A stretch of DNA of 64,000 bases from Auricularia sp. M13 (Eukaryota > Basidiomycota > Agaricomycetes > Auriculariales > Auriculariaceae), in the NCBI GenBank assembly GCA_037042915.1, contig CM073194.1, forward strand, positions 4,092,001 to 4,156,000, written 5' to 3'. Shown here piece by piece: positions 1 to 11,871 of this stretch (the stretch's first letter is position 1; each line of letters opens with the position of its first letter). Position numbers and translations under genes: made by a program. The notes beneath the pieces were generated by a model. The model made no database searches. It was not told the DNA's origin and saw nothing but the letters and a program-made list of their open reading frames with translations.

Positions 1-152
1 GTTCGAAGAGCCGCGTTGACTCCGACGAGTTGACCTATAGCTATGGCATTCAATTGCAGCCGAGGCTGAGTTAGAAACGCGTTACTCGGCTATCTCCCGA
101 ACGTGCACCACGCCTCCATATCTGAACGTCCATCCCACCACGCGCCCACTGA

Positions 153-158
153 TATAAA
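153..158 (+). promoter_or_regulatory. TATA box of the FunK1 kinase gene
   Basis: A TATAAA hexamer lies 72 bp before the chosen ATG at 230, a usual core-promoter distance in fungi. It supports 230, in a good GCCATGG context, as the start codon. Confidence 0.5.
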
Positions 159-229
159 GTCAGGCCGGCTAATATCGTAAGCCTTGGACACCTGCTCTGC
201 GCCTCTTCTCTTTGCACGAGCTGATCGCC

Positions 230-2920
230 ATGGCAGATAATCCTCGAACACCACACAAGAAGTCCACGCGCACCGGCCGCCAGGACATGAAAGCCCACTT
301 CAAATACGTTATGACAGAGCACGAGCACGACCCGAAGAAGAAGACCTCGTACTTGGCCGATGCTAAACGACTGCTAGATGAGGCCATCTGGAATCGCATC
401 GCGAACGATGCCAAGGTGCATAAGGCTCATACTGCGTTGCTGGCTCCACCCTCGAAGGAACGCACGGGCTACGACAGTGTCAGCTACCTCCTCAACCGTA
501 TCAGCGAGGCCTACATCAAATACACAGGCCGTCTCGCTCGCAAACAGTACGAGGCGATCGTTTACAACAGCCCACACGACCAGGAAGCACCCGGTGACTA
601 TCTCGGCGCTGCTGCAAAAGCAGACTGGATCGCTTTTATGGCTGATGTCCGCGCGCTCAATGCCGCACTGGCATCGTCGCACGATGGTCAATCCGACCCG
701 GCTACGCAATGGGCCAAGATACTCGGCATCTCCGAAGGCAAGCCCGACCCCGAGGGCGTCAAAGGTCAATTTCTATGGTACCTTTCCGCCCTCAAGCGAT
801 ATCGTTGCGACCTCGACAGCGTCCATGGATTCAATCTCCAGGGCGACGCTCTTTTCCTGGCATCTCTGAACGCGTGCGGCGTCTGGCTTTCGGAAACTGG
901 CGACCGCGGTAAAATCGATCTCTGGGTTGCCCACATCGTACTTCTATACGACTCCTTTTTCGCGCGCGACACTGCATTCTCCCTCCATCGCGGAGCAGAG
1001 GATGCATACGTCCGATGGAACGTGTCTTTGGCGGCTGATGACCATGGGAAGCCCGAGGAGTTCACTGTGGCGCCGTTCAACGCGTCGCATTGTCCTGGAC
1101 GAATGACTTGGGTTGGATTTCAGCTCGGAGGCGACCCGTCAACTTCCCACGCACTGTATGGAGAACCTGTTGCCGGCTTCTTCAAGACGTCTTGGCAAGA
1201 TTCGAGCGCGGTATTCAACGAATGCCAGCTATTCGACGTAGCTCACGGGTACACTCGCCCCATCGCCGCGCCGCGTGCCGACGAGAGTCCAGCTGCGGCA
1301 CTCAGCGAGATGGAATGGCTGCCGGGGCTTGCGCGGCACTGGCCCCAATCCTGCCGACGCGATGGGTTGAACAAGGCTATCAGTGTCCCTGGTCACGATG
1401 AGGGTATACGGCGGGTCAAGGAGATCGTTCACCTGGCAAGTGTTGGTGAACCGCTGAGCCGCTGCAAGAGTTCGTCGCATTTGCTTCAAGTCATTTTCGA
1501 TGCCATTAGCAGTGAGTAGCTTTCGCCATGTTGACTTTTTGCTGTGTTATCTAACGTCGCTCGTAGCGCATGGTCGTATGGTCAAAAGCGACGTAATTCA
1601 TCGCGATATCAGCTGGTACAATGTTCTCTGCAACGCCTGGCACCATCCATCCACAGGCGACAAGATACCAGAGAATTATCCCTCAGCGGAATTCATAATG
1701 TAAGTTGTTTTATCCAAGTCGCATCAGTACTCATATTTCCCAGTACCGGGACCCCGAGTCAACCGACCTCGCTGCTCATCGACCTTGATCACGGTGCCCT
1801 CCTGAAGACACTGTACGGCGCTACTTACAAACCCCGAAAGGAACGCACGGTGAGCCTGCACGGTTGTTCGTTCTACTAGTCGGAGGACTGACTACCGTAG
1901 GGCACGCCCATGTTTGTCGCTATCGAGTTGTCCTCCGAGGAAGGCGTCGAGTACGGTGACGTGAAGCCTGACCGGCTCGACCGCCTGGTCGCCAAACTTC
2001 GGTCCATCGAGGATCATGAGGAATTGTTCGAACGGGCTTTCCCAGATTACGACGGGCGGTTCATGACTGAATTTATCGACGTCGTCGAAAAGGAGAAGAA
2101 GCGCGACCCGGACATAACTGTCACCACCGATCCGTCGACGCGCCACCGACCACGGCACGACGTCGAGTCTTTCTATTGGATTCTTCTCTGGGCGTTGGCT
2201 CGCGCATGTCCAGTCGGCAGCGATCCCTACGGCGGCGACATCAGCGCGCGATTGCTGAGCTCTTTTAGTGAATTTGCCTCGATGATGCTTAGGCACGCCC
2301 TCGACTACGAGATTCTGCGCCCGGACTATCTCTTCAACTGGAAGGCCGCCTGCACAAACGTGCTTCATCCAAAGCTTTCACGCTTTGGCATTCTCTTGCA
2401 AGACATGGCGCTCTACCTGTCGATCCCGTGGCACCTCTACGACGAGACGATGCAGGACGACCATGCACATGTTGCGATGCAGCGCCTGCTTATACTCGAG
2501 CTTCATGCACTTCTCCACGAGCACGCCGCTTTCGACGTGGCATTCAACGTCCTCCAGCCCAGGATTGCCAAGGTCATCGAGTCCGAGATTCTTAACCGAC
2601 AGACGCAACCTACGACTACCGGGCTCATGGACGTCATGAAAGTCATCGCGCTGGAGGACCGCGAAGATCGAACGGTGCGCCATCAACAGCCTCGGGGGGC
2701 TAAACGGAAGACCGGCGACGCGGACTACAGCGAGCATTACTCTGCTAAAGGCCAGTTGAAAAAGGCAAAACAGAAAGCCGCGCCGATAGCGGACGCCCCG
2801 CCTGCGCCCGACAAACCGCGCCATCCGTCACCCGGCGAATTGATACGCATGTTTCTCGACGATCGTCTATGGTTTGGGATTGGCACCCGAGAGGCGCAGA
2901 GAGCGAAGGATGCAGAGTAG
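230..2920 (+). CDS. FunK1-type protein kinase
   Basis: Exons 230-1511, 1567-1699, 1744-1849 and 1901-2920 give 846 residues; the three introns (55, 44 and 51 bp) have GT-AG ends and join in frame. The kinase signature is that of the fungal FunK1 family, which is expanded in mushroom-forming fungi. The catalytic loop HRDIS is at 439-443 (Asp441, with Asn446), a DFG-like IDLDHG at 484-489, and RTGTPMF at 506-512 across the last junction. Lys319 in FFKTSW is the probable ATP-binding lysine. Residues 1 to about 290 show no domain I recognise, and the last 100 are Lys/Arg/Pro-rich. FunK1 substrates are generally unknown. The gene ends tail to tail with the GH2 gene. Confidence 0.9.
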
Positions 2921-3249
2921 ACGCATTCATCTGTAGAATACGCGAAGAAGTTGCATGGACTGAATGAATATACTGTACCGTGACCATGACCAGCAAGTTC
3001 ATGAAACGGCGCCCTTGGCGACTGGTCTGTGCAAAACCTTCAAGGGGTCACAACCTGCGCATGGCGAAGTCAACCATCTGGTTATCACCGGGATGGCCGC
3101 GCGTTGAGCGACAACTCTGAGCTAGTGGACTAAAAACAGTTGTATAACTGGATCAACCTACAGAAAACATTATTGGATGTTATCAGATCGGGATGCGAGA
3201 GGATTGCACTGAAGAGCTTTTGTGTGCTAAGGAGCGACCTAGAAGTAAT
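2921..3249. other. Convergent intergenic spacer
   Basis: This 329 bp lies between two convergent stop codons. I see no ORF with coding character and no RNA gene; it presumably holds both 3' UTRs. Confidence 0.6.
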
Positions 3250-6017
3250 TTAAGGATCCAGAGGAGCAGCAACTCGCCACGTGGCGTCCGCCGCATAGCC
3301 GACCGCACCATCCTGACTCTTCGGTCCTCCCTCGACGGCGAGCCAGACCTCGGAGTTGTAGTGGCGCCAGTTGTGGCCGGCGATGTTGAAGGACTGCAGC
3401 GTGACGGCAGACGCGTCACCCGCGCCGGGCTGCGCACAGAACGTCGCGTCGCGCTTGAAGATGTCGCTGCCATCGTCGCGCGCGATCTGCAGGCGGAAGC
3501 TGGAGTGGCGGAGGAACTGCCCGGCGAAGTTGCTGGCCTCGAACGAGTAGCAGCTGGGGTCCGCGAGGCCCGCGCGCGCGACGAACGTCGCGTCTGCGCG
3601 CGTCGTGGCGTCGGATGAGGAGTTCGCGACGGACGTGACGGCGAGCGAGGCGATGTGGCGCAGATAATGGTCCGTCAGCCCGGCCGTCGTCACCTGGAAC
3701 GAGACGCGCGCGTCCGCCGCGATGTCCGCGCCGCTGCGCCACCACGGCGAGGCGACCTGCCACGTCGTGTCCTCCGCGAACGATTTCTTCGTGTCCCACG
3801 GGTTGAGGCCGAAGCTGCTGGCGAGGTACGCCTTGCCGTCGTAGGACCGGAGGAACTGGCCGGGAAGGCTGTACGCCTCGAAGCGCACGCCGGACTTGGT
3901 GCCTCCCACGCGCAGGCAGAAGGTCGCGTCGTGCTTAAACGCCGCAGTGTTGTTGAGCGCGTCGAGCCGGATGCGGTTCTTCTGGTGGCGCAGGAAGCGG
4001 CCGGGCTGGTTGCACGACTCGAACGACCAGCAGGAGGAGGATGCGAGACCCGCGCGCACGCGGAACGTCGTTTCCTTGCGCGAGGCGGCATCCGAAACGG
4101 TGGAGGTCACACCGAGCGAGTCGGAATGGCGCAAGTAGCGGTCGGTGGAGCCCGGCGTCGTAACGCCCAGCGAGATGGACTCGCCCGCGCGCAACCACGC
4201 GACCGAATTAAGGACGGCCAGGTGGATGTTCTTGAGCTGGTCGAAGTTGCCCTTGAACACCTGGCGGTCGTACGTGTAGTAGCCGTTCATCTCGTTCTCG
4301 ACGTCCGTAGGCTCGGTGTAGATGGAGCCCGAGAGGCCGCGACCCCAGATAAGGCCCTGGAGCGTAGCGGAGACCTCGACGTAGCGCCTGTTGTACGCAG
4401 CGACGTCCTTGACGACCTCGTAGCTGAAGCCCTTGCCGGGCTGCCACTCATGGCCGGCGACAATGAGGCCAATCCCGCCGAACTCGCCCAGCTGCGCGAA
4501 GCGGTCCGCCGTGGGCAGGTGCGTGCTGCCGGGCCCGACGTAGATGTGGTCGTCGATGATGTCGCCGTTGCCCGGGTCGCGGCCGCAGCAGTTCGAGCCC
4601 GAGTTGCCGTTAATGGGGCGCGTCGCGTCGAAGGACTTGGTGAGGTCGGCGATGCGCGCCTCGTCGTACTCGGCCCAGCCCTCGTTGAACGGGATCCACT
4701 GCACGATGGACGTGATGCCGCGGTGCAGGTCGATCATGCGCTTCAGCTCGTCCTCGAAGTTCGTGCGGTCCGTGGGAGACGGCGTGCCGTCAGTGCGCAT
4801 GGCGGGCATGTCCTGGAAGACGAGCAGACCAAGGCGGTCGGCGTGGTAGAACCAGCGCGCGGGCTCGACCTTGATGTGCTTGCGGACGGTGTTGAAGCCG
4901 AGCGCCTTCTGCTGCTCGAGATCGAAGGCGAGGGCCTCGTCGGTGGGCGCGGTGTAGATGCCGTCTGGCCAGTAGCCCTGGTCGAGCGTGCCCATCGTGA
5001 ATATGAAGCTGGGCATCGTTAGTGAACCCGCACAGAACGTGCAAACAGAGTATGGACGCACCGGCCGTTCAGCACAGGGCGCAACCAGCCGTTGACAATG
5101 GCCGTACCGACGCTGCGCATGCCAAAGTATCCAGTGACAACATCACCCGTGCTCAGAGACACGCGGAGGTCATAAAGGAAAGGGTCGTCGGGGCTCCAGA
5201 GACGGGCATTTGGCACGGAGATGCGCAAGGGTTTGCCGACAACAGCAGTAGCAATTCCGACCGGGAGGCCTTTGCTCGAGACAATGGCCGTGACGAGACC
5301 CTTGGTCCCGGCACTAGTCTTGACGTCGAGGTTGAGCACACCAGCATGGATGTCGGGCGTCGTGTCGAGCTGGGTGATGCGCGCCTCTGGGGCCGGCTCG
5401 AGCCAGACAGTCTGCCAGATACCAGACGCAGCGGTGTAGAAAATGCCCGTGCCGTTCAGGCGCTGCTTGCCGAGCGGGATGCCCGCGGCGTCCACGGGCG
5501 AGTACACGCCAACAATAATTTCGTTCGACTGGCCCTTGCCCTTCAGCTGCGGGGTGATGTCGAAGATGAAGGCGTCGTAGCCGCCGGAGTGCGAGCCGAC
5601 CTCCTTGCCGTTGACCCACACCGTCGCGCGCCAGGTGACCGCGCCGAAGTTGAGCAGGACGCGGCGGCCGGCCCACGCCGCGGGCACGGTGAACGTGCGG
5701 CGGTAGAACGAGTTGGTCTCGTGCCGCATGATACCCGAAATCGCGGACTCCAGCGGGAAGGGGACCAGGACGGTCTCCGCGAGCGTCTGCCCCGTCGGCG
5801 GGCTCGTGATCTGCGACGACGCGGCGAACTCCCACTGGCCGTTGAGCGACTGCCAGTCGCGCCGCACGAGCTGCGGGCGCGGGTACTCCGGCCAAGGGTT
5901 GGTCAGCGACACCTTCGACGTCCACGGCGTCGTGAGCGGGGGCGTCTTCTGGACGTAGGCTGCGTCCGCGGCCGTGCTGAAGGCCGCAAGGGCCAGAGTC
6001 AAATATCTGAAGGCCAT
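3250..6017 (-). CDS. Secreted GH2 glycoside hydrolase with two C-terminal CBM42 (AbfB) modules
   Basis: Exons 6017-5062 and 5008-3250 (one 53 bp intron, phase 2) encode 904 residues. A signal peptide (hydrophobic to about residue 19, cut after AADA) marks secretion. A GH2 sugar-binding domain covers about 45-200, the Ig-like domain about 205-300 and the TIM barrel about 318-555. The barrel shows the GH2 acid/base Glu418 in FNEGW and the probable nucleophile Glu474 in GEFGG. About 563-715 and 718-900 are two homologous beta-trefoil AbfB units, each with a GLA..C.SFES block and a (F/Y)LRH repeat; the family binds arabinofuranose side chains. Beta-galactosidase, beta-glucuronidase or beta-mannosidase activity cannot be told apart here. 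A role on arabinose-decorated plant polysaccharides is inference. A TATAAA at 6144-6149 precedes the gene. Confidence 0.88.
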
Positions 6018-8493
6018 CGTCGACGATTCAACCTGACTGTCGGCAGTTCAGCAACACGGTGTCGACGAGCACACCGCAACGCACCTCGAGCAGCACACGC
6101 CGGCACTGGGAGCGCGCGGACGAGATCTTTTCGCAGCCAGTGATTTATACGGCGCGCGCGCGATGAGTCTTGGCCACAGTCACGGGAAGAGACGCCACGA
6201 GGTCGAACGCGCGCCATGGATGATGACGGTGCGCAGCCCTCCCGCTGATTCGCGCCAAGGCATCCAACGGGGGACGTGATCTACAAGTCCGTCCCCATTG
6301 CGGGGTCGCCGGCGATCCGAGTCTGCGCATCCCCGCCTCGCGTCGGGCGATGGCTGAGGCGTGATCACTCGATGGCTCTGAGCGCGAGGATGCATGACAT
6401 CTAGAGGACGACTGGTCAGAGAGCCGGGGTGAGCGAAGGCGCGACAGTAAAACCGAGGAACGCACAGGGTACAGAGATCGGTTGGAAGCAGGTTGCAAAA
6501 GTTATGTTTGCCAAGGGCCCAGCAACGATTAAATAAACAGACCAGAGCAGCATGGAGACGGCCCACTCCCACTTGCCGGGCCTACAATACCACAAACCGA
6601 GGTCAGACCGGGAGACGAAAGGGAAGTGTCAGGGACCGCGAGCCGCCAAGCATGATGATGACGGTGTGCCAATCATAATCCCGTCACATTCGTCAAGTTG
6701 CGCATGGATGACCAACGTTGAACGAGCTGCGCGGCCGAAGACTCGGTTCAGTGGTTTCTCTGAGGTGCCCGGAGCGCGGGCTCTCAGTGCGCGGCAGCAG
6801 GGAGTGCGCACGCGCGGCTGTCTATGTATGAAAACGCGATGGACCGAGAGCGCCCTCGTTTTCCACAAAATACGAGGCTTCGCTTCGCTGTGAAGCTGCG
6901 CTGATGACTCTCTGCGTCGCGTCCCCTCAGGTTCAAGCAAGACGCGGCGGCCGACATGAAGTTTCAAGCGCGGGTGACAAGGACTCGGAGTGGGAAGAGT
7001 TGACGAGCATCGCGTTCCATGGAGAGCCTGGAGCGTTAGATAATGCTTGTCGCTCGCTGCAGTCTGAACAGCAGAATTCAAGTTCAGCCTTCCACGTCGG
7101 TGACTTGCTGCCAGTTTTAAAGAGCAATATGTATGGCCGAGCGATCTGACGCTCTACATTATTCCTGTGAGCCATGCGCCGCAGTGCTTATACCTTAGTC
7201 TGCTCACTCTTATGCGCATCCGCGCTGGGTAACAAGGACAGACGGCCCGGGTCCCTCATTGTTCAAGTACCGGCCGCGGCATCATGCCACTGCGCCGTGC
7301 AACAGCAGGGTGCGAGCGGGCGTACTGCCGGGGCCGGCCTGAACTAACAAGGGACGCGGGCAAGTCGCGGTGGGCGAAGAATAGGTGGAGGATCGAGCGG
7401 TGGTGCGCTCGGTCGTGCGCAGTGACACTGAGCGATCTTCGTTCTACGCTCAGGCTGCTCGCTGTTCCGGGTCTCTTCGCCATGGCCGATAGTGAGTCTG
7501 GATCGGCAATGATGGCGCAGAATAGACCTCGAAGAACGTGCCTATCGACAACCTGGTCGTCTCGTTGCCGGTGCTGCGATGACGGAGAGATAGACGGTGC
7601 AAGACACCAATACACGATGGGCAGTCCCTAAAGGCCAACGTGTCCAAGAATATGCGACAACCACAGCGCGGATAGGCCTGCGGGGACGTGTGCGGCGACG
7701 GCGATATGTGCAAGATCGTGCATCGTCACGAGGACAAGGAAAGAACGCGTTGCTTCCGCCAGACTCCGACTCGCATGCTCTCCCTGAGCTTGTTTCTTCT
7801 CTTTCCTCTCTGGGATTGGAGCCCCACAATACTTGAGTACACAAGCTGAATCGCTCCTCAACTGGCACCGTACCGAATCAGACTTTCCAGTAATCTCATC
7901 TGAATTGTGAATGCATACATTCCCGGGCCGGGCCTCAGGGCACACTGGCTGTCCCACGGTTCTCGTCGATCCTATTGAGGATCCTCTGCGCGCTCCGGAG
8001 ACGCTCTGTATGCACTGGCTTCCAGCAACGCTTCTGCCAAGATGATCGTCCGCTGTCCTGCCCGCTCGCCACCTCAGGGTGAGTTGTCCGCGTAGGCAAG
8101 AACCGGAACCGGCGACGCCGTCGAGCCTTGTAACCGCTCATGCTTAAATGGCGATAGGCCAGGCGGAGGTTGCGACGAGCGGGCGAAATGCAGCTTCTAG
8201 GCTTGGCAAAGGCTGTACTACTGAATAGACGGCGTCCATGGACTGGAAAAGTGAGACTGAGGAGAGAGATGGCGACGAGAACATATGGAAATATCCAGAT
8301 ACCGAGGCAGAGAATAGGGAGCACTGTTCCTGGAACGCAGGCATTGAACGGAGTGCGCACGAATTGGGAAGAAAGCCGTGGATCCACGCCGGGAAGGCCC
8401 GGGGAAAAACGTGCGTCGGGTTTTAACTATGACGCCCCTGGATTACGCGCCGACTCCACGCCTGTTTCACGCCTGCACCTGCACTCTGAGTCT
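6018..8493. other. Divergent intergenic region between GH2 and AEC genes
   Basis: About 2.5 kb separate the start codons of two divergent genes. A TATAAA on the minus strand at 6144-6149 fits the GH2 promoter. I saw only scattered short ORFs without family features, no RNA gene and no clear transposon end. Confidence 0.5.
6144..6149 (-). promoter_or_regulatory. TATA box of the GH2 gene
   Basis: TATAAA read on the minus strand, 126 bp upstream of the GH2 ATG at 6017. Confidence 0.4.
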
Positions 8494-10634
8494 ATGGCCG
8501 CCCTGCCAGTCGCGGGCGTCGTGCTCGCCACCGCAGAGAATACAATCGTAGCCCTAGTCAAGACCGTCTTTGCCGTGCGTCCTGCCCGTCGCCGCCCTCG
8601 TCGCTGCTGACCCCGCTGGCAGTCCATCCTCGAGGTCGTGATCGTCTGCGTCGCCGGCTTTATCCTCGCCATACGCGGCGTATTAGACTCGCAGACCAGA
8701 AAGGCGAGTCCCTTGCCTGCTCAGGGAGGCCAGAGCCAGGAGCTGACTGCCTGCCGTAATGATATAGCAACTGAACCGCATCAATGTCTCGCTGTTCACC
8801 CCGTCGCTGCTCTTCAGCAAGGTCGCCTTCTTCCTCACGCCCGCAAAGCTCAAGGAGCTATGGATCGTGCCCGTCATATTCGCCGTCGTCACCGTCACCT
8901 CCATGCTCGTCGGCTGGCTGTTGGCCAAGCTTTTCCGGCTCAAGAACACCCAAAGGTGCGTGATCTTTTGTGCTGCTCACTGTGTTGGCGCTCAAATGTT
9001 GTACTAGAAACTTTGCCATTGCGGCTGCGATGTTCATGAACACTAATTCGCTGCCCATTGCTCTCATGCAGAGCTTGGTCGTCACCGTACCTGGCCTCAA
9101 GTGGGACGAAGACGACAACAAGAACGCCATGGTCGGCCGTGCTTTGACCTACCTGGTCCTGCACAGCACTCTGGGAATGATTGTGAGTGTCCGGTATCTG
9201 GTCGAGACTCCGGTCGGAATTGGCGTCGAATCTGCCCAGTGCGCAGTTTCTATGGAAGACCATGGCTTGCCTCAGGGTCTTTGCTGTCGCTGCAATATTG
9301 AGGTGGCGGGCAGCGTCCATCCCAATGGAACGCTGGAAATGCAGACATCGTTGTCTCCGCATCGCACTCTTGCACTATATTCTCAGAAGCGCTCATCTTC
9401 ATTTTGCTCGACGTCATTCGTTTCCCATCCATATCCAAACCGCATGCAAATCCTCATACCCTATCCTCAACTTCCTCATTCACTGTAACTGACACTCGCC
9501 ATGCAGTTACGCTGGTCATTCGGTGTCTCGCTCCTCGCCTCGGCCGATCCAGAGCCCTCACACATCGAGCCCCCGCCCGAGCCCGAGCAACCGCGCATGC
9601 TCACCATGGGCCCGCAAGAATCCGCCGCGCCGCCCGCGCCTCCCAAGCGGCGCATGCCCGAGCGCCGCGCGACGAGCGCGTCCATCATCGCGAACAACCC
9701 GGGCTACTTCTACTCCTTCCCCATCATCCACGAAGACACGCCGTGGGCGTCGCGCATCACGCTCGTCAACGAGTCGTCCGACGAAGAGCACCACGACACC
9801 CCCGCGGAGGAAGAAGAGGACGAGGTGGACGGCCTGCCCGCGGTCGGGCTCAGGCGGAAACCCGCGACGGAGCCGTCGACGTCGCTCTGGCACAGCCGCT
9901 TGCGGCGCGCGAAGCGCGCCACGGGGCGCTTCCTGCGCGAGCTGAACGAGTTCATGACGGCGCCGCTGTGGGCGGCGCTGGCGTCGCTCGCGGTGGCGTG
10001 CACGCCGCCGGTGCAGCACGCGCTGGACAGGCACATGCAGCCCGTCAAGGGCGCCATCAGCGCCGCGGGCGCGTGCAGCATCCCCGTCACCATGGTCGTC
10101 CTCGGCGCGTACTTCTGGCGCGAGGACAAGGACAAGAGCGAGGCGGCGAAGAAGCGCGCAAGGAGGAATAGGAGGAAGAGCTGGCTGCTGCGCGCGCGCG
10201 AGTGGTGGAACGCGCCGAAGGCGCCGCCTGTGGTCGCCGAGGAGGGCGAAACGCGCACGGTCGTCGTGTCCATTTTGGCGCGGATGGTCGTCACGCCGGC
10301 TATCCTGCTCCCGCTCATATATTTGTTCGCCAAGTTTGACCTGCACCAGATGTTCGACGAGTGCGTACCTTGCCCCTTACCCATCTCCCTCCCCGCCTGC
10401 GTCCGCTGACGTTCCGCTCTTTACTCTTCTCTTCGCAGCCCGGTGTTCGTGGTGTCGACGGTGCTCGTGGTGTCCTCGCCGCCGGCGATCACGCTCGCGC
10501 AGATGACGCAGCAGGCGAGCGGCGACGCGTTCGAGCGGCTCATCAGCCGCACCATCTTCTGGGCGTACGCCGTCTGCACGCCGCCGCTCACCGTGCTCTA
10601 CGTCGTCCTCGGCCTCTACCTCTCGCGCCAATGA
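8494..10634 (+). CDS. Auxin efflux carrier (AEC)-family membrane transporter
   Basis: Exons 8494-8574, 8623-8703, 8768-8955, 9008-9182, 9507-10360 and 10439-10634 give 524 residues. The N-terminal half holds about five hydrophobic helices, including SLFTPSLLFSKVAFFLTP and the conserved NTNSLPIALMQSL segment. A long, acidic, Pro-rich cytosolic loop covers about 185-310. A C-terminal helix bundle ends in the family block VFVVSTVLVVSSPPAIT. This is the membrane-transport (Mem_trans) architecture of fungal AEC proteins, which sit in the ER or plasma membrane; the substrate is not predictable. Intron 2 (8704-8767) begins with GC rather than GT, the only choice that keeps the frame into QLNRINVS. 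Intron 4 is unusually long (324 bp). Confidence 0.87.
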
Positions 10635-11871
10635 TGGTCGATGACCGGCGGGCCTCGCGAGCACATTGACAAATGTCTCGCACGATCGCAGTTCCTCGTA
10701 CTAGACCGTCTTTCATGATGACCTGACACACAGTGCCAGTTACTTACAGTAATCACAGCGGACGTTTACCTTGCATAGAATTTATACACACAGCTCTTTG
10801 CTAGAGGCGGATGATTTTTGGGGGGGTCGGTTACTCAGTACTTACTGTAGTTTAAGTCCTGCTACATATACAATGCTTCACGGACTCGAGCTGTGCGCCG
10901 TGCGGTGTGAATTCGATTTATTGCAAGACTGTATGGAAAACTAGCTACGCGGCGCGCCAGCAGGGCAAGCCGTCTGCGCCGTAATTATTTAAAGCATGGG
11001 AGGGGGACAGGAAAGATATTTGCGAAAATTGGCCGAGTGGTAGAAAGGCTTGTTGTACCAGGACGGGATAATAGGGGATCTGAGAATCCGGAGGCAAGCG
11101 CAGACCACAGTTGAAGCGCAAGCCGGACCTGCGCCGCCCCGCCGCGTCTTGACCTCCTGCTTTACTCGAAGCCGCGCGAACTGCGCCGCCCGGGCCCGGG
11201 CCCGCACCTTCGGGATGGTGCAGTGTATGGTAGGTAGGTAGGTGTCGAAGGCTACTCGAAGAGAATATGTATGCGCTGATGAATCGAGGTGATAGACCGG
11301 TTGCAGGCTGGGTCACCGTGCCGTCGGATTGCAGCGCGCGCGCGCGTATGAGTGTGACTGATGGTACAGCAGTAAGTGCAGAATTGCAGCCCGCCATCGT
11401 CCTGGCAGGGCTGGATGCAGTAATCCGGGGTCGACGTCGGCTCGCTCGCTGGCAGCACGCGAAGGGCCCTGCACGGTGCACCGATCATACGGCAAATCAG
11501 GATCGCTGTTTGTCACGCTGCAAGCTGCAATCTGGTACAAGCATCGTGTTTAAGCGCGGGCGCGGGTGCAGAGGTACTGTCAGTGTAGGCGCGCGAGGGG
11601 TCGATGGTGGTGGACGGCGGCCCACACAGCCCACAACCACGTACCACGGGCAGCAGCTTATAAGGCAGGGTGGCCGCACGTCGCGGGGCACGACTCGCCA
11701 CCCGCGACATCCACTCCACGGGGCGACGTTGCCGCAGATGTCGAGGAGCAGTGGCGCCGGCTCGATTCTCTGCTTTTCTGTGCGCGTGCGCGTGGGCCAA
11801 AGGTGCGCTTGGGTTAGAATGTTGAAGCTTACTATTACCGAGGACCGCGTCGGCGCCCAACCGTTTACAGC
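10635..11871. other. Intergenic region 3' of the AEC gene
   Basis: About 1.2 kb with no supported gene. It holds short simple tracts (a G run near 10813, a GTAGGTAGGTAGGT tract near 11228, an alternating GC run near 11335) and leads into the tandem array. Confidence 0.5.

Noticed and set aside
3655-5022. 455-codon open frame on the plus strand over the GH2 gene
   Set aside because: It is the antisense shadow of GC-rich codons; the translation is Arg/Val/Ala/Glu-rich with no domain, while the minus strand carries a clear GH2-CBM42 protein.
7935-8387. 150-codon minus-strand ORF upstream of the AEC gene
   Set aside because: Translation is Ser/Arg/Pro-rich and featureless, and it overlaps the expected AEC promoter.
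11225-11245. GTAGGTAGGTAGGT tract as an internal telomere repeat
   Set aside because: Only a few units of a tetranucleotide, also seen briefly near 38646 and 48903; it does not match a TTAGGG-type repeat.
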